A stretch of 64,000 nucleotides of DNA from Humulus lupulus. Taxonomy: Eukaryota > Streptophyta > Magnoliopsida > Rosales > Cannabaceae. This document shows positions 61,138-64,000 of the stretch, one piece after another. The DNA lies in contig NC_084794.1 of the NCBI RefSeq assembly GCF_963169125.1, forward strand, positions 92,177,018-92,241,017, in the 5' to 3' direction. Position 1 is the first letter of the stretch; every line of letters begins with the position of its first letter. The position numbers were made by a program, and so were the translations under genes. The notes beneath the pieces were generated by a model, which was not told the DNA's origin, did not search any database, and worked only from the letters and a program-made list of their open reading frames with translations.

Positions 61138-61233
61138 TCAAGGCAATGACTCGGGATGAGCACTCTGGATAATGACTTTAGGAGCCATCCAATATAGAGT
61201 ACCATTGATAGACTTGGCACCTGAAATTGTTGT
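61138..61233 (-). pseudogene. Fragment of a MAPKKK-type protein kinase (ANP/NPK1-like)
   Basis: The minus-strand text GAKSINGTLYWMAPKVIIQS matches the activation-loop block GAKSMKGTPYWMAPEVILQ found in plant ANP/NPK1-type MAP kinase kinase kinases. The usual APE motif is changed to APK. It runs for about 30 codons and ends at a TGA at 61138. It sits inside a CACTA element without the rest of the kinase, so it looks like captured host sequence. The family match is from memory and should be tested by search. Confidence 0.7.
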
Positions 61234-61238
61234 TTACA

Positions 61239-63600
61239 ATAATCAAAATCTACTCTGTTTAAGTACCTATAAGGACAAGAATACCAGATTAGTAATTGAG
61301 GGCTTCCATTTTCAACTGTAATTTTAAATGAGTGCAAAAGCATCTGATTATCTAATTTAATGCAATATAAAGGTTTCTCTTCTTAGCCATCTCAAACAAA
61401 ATTAAACTAAAAAAAGATTCTCTAGCCATCTTAGACAAAAATAAACTAAAAACGATTCTCCACAAAATAATGATATGATCCATAATTTTTATTTAATCTA
61501 AAACCCAAAGAAAACAGTCATTGCTTGTCTAAAATCTGCTCTAAACAATATACAAAAAAGGTGTCACAAAGGCACAATTGAACACCAACTCAATTGAACA
61601 TCAATGGTTATAGGTAACTAAAACACACATCATATGTAATAATTTCTCAGCAGGCAGTAGCAAGACAAAACAAATGCTCTTGCACACAATCCAAGAATGA
61701 AGAAGCATGCGACTTACTACTTGTGCATACAACATAGGGTAAATACATATATTGATAGAATGAAAATGAGATTATAATATGATAATATACCTTGTTGATG
61801 ATAAGGTCAGCCTGAGAAATATTAAGAGCAATTGAATGATGAGTCCATTCATATGGCATCTATTTTTCTAGTCCAAAATCAAATATTTGAAAAACAATGA
61901 AGATACACCAAAATTAACAAAAGAGTACGTATGTTAAGACGATGAAAAAAGACATAATATTTCACAACCACATAAACCAACATCATTTTCTTCTGTACTA
62001 TTGATTTCTTAAACACCCAAAGACAACTGTAATATTACCAAACAAAGGGAAACTAAATCAATCATGATTGATCAGTAGACATTTTCTAAAACACCATTTC
62101 AAGGATTCAACAAAAAAAAAATACAACTACCATTTTTTACTGCAGAAATTTAGAGACTCCAAAACCAAAAAACCACTACAGCTGCCCTTTGTTAATTCTT
62201 AAACCAAATAGATGGTGAACAAGAAGGAAAACAAAAAGAGAGATCAAGTGCAAGAAGGGAAAAATGATACATAATAAAATCAGTTTTATAAGATGCATAA
62301 CAAGGCTAAAAGCCAAAGCAATTCATAACTAAAGGAAATCATATAAACTGATTGAAACTGAAATAGAAAATATAATATGCGTTATCAACTATAGAAGCAG
62401 TTTTAAATAAAATGTGTCCATAGTAACTAGTCTAGCTATATGCAAAAAGTGAAAGCCTTAAGAAACTCAAAACTCAGCCAAGCACCAAATAAGAATGCAT
62501 AATAATCCAGCAAACTCCATGTTATCATCATAACATTCAGATCATTGACTATAAAGTCTCACAGAAATTGCTAAAATAATTAATGTTATCATCCTAAGCC
62601 CAATTTTTATAATAAAAGATGTAATTAATAATAAATATTTGCTCGCATAGCTGATTAATATTATTTCAACTTATTCTTGTTTCTTTGTTAACGAAGTAGG
62701 TTTTTGTTATATACTCATCATAAATTACTTGCAAAAATTAACAAACAAATACTAATTAATAAATGCTGGGAGTGGGACAAATATTTTTTACTCAAAATGT
62801 TAAATCCAAATTCTAACTATACTTGTATCAATTATGTATAGTAAGTACGCATATGATACCATTAATATGTTTATTAGAATTAATATTATTAGCTATAGAT
62901 ATATCCAATAGAAGTAGTGTAAGACTTTAGAGACAATATTATATATGAAAAGTTGTTATAATATGTGATGTTTACGAACCCTATATAAGTGTTGTACACA
63001 TTGGATTGAGGCACCAAAAGTAATATATCAGAAAATGAAATAGGTTGAGCATAGATAGAATAGACCCATCAGCAGCCACGCAGTCGAGTACTGATTATAA
63101 TAATAACTCGAACTCAGTACTTGTTCCAGTTGCTCAGAGTCCTCAATCAACTATTCTTTATACATTACAGCTTCTCTTGTAAACCTCAAAGAAAAATCTC
63201 CATTGTGCACCCAAAATAATTTAGAAATAAACAATTCATATAGCATAATTGTATGAAGACTAAAGAAAAAATATCAAATACACGATGGAGATCAAAGATT
63301 AAAGAACATAAACAAATAATAAAAAAAAGTTAACAATCGTGTCCTGACATTCAACCCATTTGGGCATCGAAACCCCCCAAACGAGTCCCAAAAAGACTCA
63401 CATCTCACTCATTCACAACTCACACACTCCACTTTCAACAATCCTATTTCACAACAATTAATTTATCATCCAAAAGAAAAAACGATGCCAAGAAAAGTTA
63501 CTCACCCTTACACTGCAAAAGAAGATCAATCAGGGGAACCACGATGTCGTCCTCATCACCTTCCTTAAGCTATACCTGTAAAAAAGAAAAACAAGTCGAA
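61239..63600. other. CACTA body with little recognisable coding
   Basis: AT-rich with many short frames. Two minus-strand pieces might be exon relics: one reading HHSIALNISQADLIINK near 61845-61795 that ends at a splice-like GT, and one reading LKEGDEDDIVVPLIDLL near 63575-63525. I cannot name either. Confidence 0.4.
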
Positions 63601-64000
63601 ATGTACCATTTTGTTCCTGCCTCTATTCTCCCAAGTCACTTAGTATATTTAAGGGCACTCTATGGGTGCCCTTAATACCCTTTTAGGACACCCAAAGTGA
63701 GTCTTTAAAAGTCACCACTCATATTATAGACTCAAATTTTCTATTTAGGATTTTTAGGACTCTTTGGACTTTGTAGAACACTCATCGCGAGTCCTAAAAT
63801 GTGTTTTTTAAGGACTTTTATTGAGTCCTAAAAAGTTCAGAGAGATTTTTTAGGACTTAGATTTATGTGCGTGTCCTAAAAAAGTGACCCGTAAATTGTA
63901 TTTTGTAGTAGTATAAATACAAAAGCTAATAATATGAAAAATTTAGAAACAAAAAAAAATCTAGTTTTAAAAGTTTTTAATAAATACATAATTTTTATAA

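Larger units (their letters stand above)
60172..63912. mobile_element. CACTA-type non-autonomous element, about 3.7 kb
   Basis: Left end CACTACTACAAAAAAGGC, right end TTTTGTAGTAGT (its complement). Both ends share subterminal TTTTAGGACTCGCG copies (for example near 60202 and 63790). No transposase frame is visible, so it would need a helper. The target duplication is unsure: the bases just outside this pair do not match (GAC against TAA), while ATA flanks the outer end at 59820 and 63912. It carries a kinase fragment at 61138. Confidence 0.75.

Overview
This window is a nested pile of plant transposable elements. I find no intact cellular gene. The elements are Ty1/copia and Ty3/gypsy LTR retrotransposons of plant type: primer-binding sites matching initiator methionine tRNA, a chromodomain-like gypsy tail, a Tat/Ogre-type gypsy with two RNase H domains, and CACTA transposon ends with the CACTACTACAAAA terminus. 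This points to a repeat-rich, probably eudicot, nuclear genome. I cannot name the species.

Layout. A chromovirus (Tekay/Del-like) gypsy, called A, lies on the + strand in three pieces: 1-618, 10360-12586 and 40706 to about 40970. Copia-1 (+, 619-10359) split A between protease and reverse transcriptase, with duplication AAAGT/AAACT. Copia-2 (minus strand, 12587-40700) split A's integrase tail, with duplication CCGAG/CCAAG. A Tat/Ogre-type gypsy, called C (minus strand, 12900-31220), then entered copia-2's 3' LTR, with duplication TGAAT. C itself received two solo LTRs (17384-19238, duplication ATTAC; 28419-30483, duplication GTGCG/ATGCG) and another LTR-like block (about 13798-15748). To the right, a truncated copia LTR (about 40971-53286) was split by chromovirus D (minus strand, 41072-52335, duplication TGAGG). 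D carries a solo LTR (45663-48022, duplication TCAGG). A truncated Tat-like gypsy, E (minus strand, 53287-57346 plus an LTR from 57347), follows. After an AT-rich stretch with no clear feature come two CACTA ends (59820 and 60172) and a non-autonomous CACTA body running to about 63912.

The most notable content is inside C. Its long 3' region carries a + strand, intron-containing gene antisense to the retrotransposon (17244 to about 21198). Two homologous 50-bp minisatellites flank it. The gene resembles the plant 'putative gypsy type transposon' domain followed by a coiled coil. It is now broken by in-frame stops, a likely frameshift and a solo LTR. A second notable item is a small fragment of a MAPKKK-type protein kinase inside the CACTA element, probably captured host sequence.

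How the parts work together: each retrotransposon codes gag, protease, reverse transcriptase, RNase H and integrase between LTRs that supply promoter and ends. Almost all copies here are dead. C has the best-preserved polyprotein. Many stop codons elsewhere fit C-to-T or G-to-A change at CAA, CAG, CGA or TGG codons, as expected for methylated silenced DNA.
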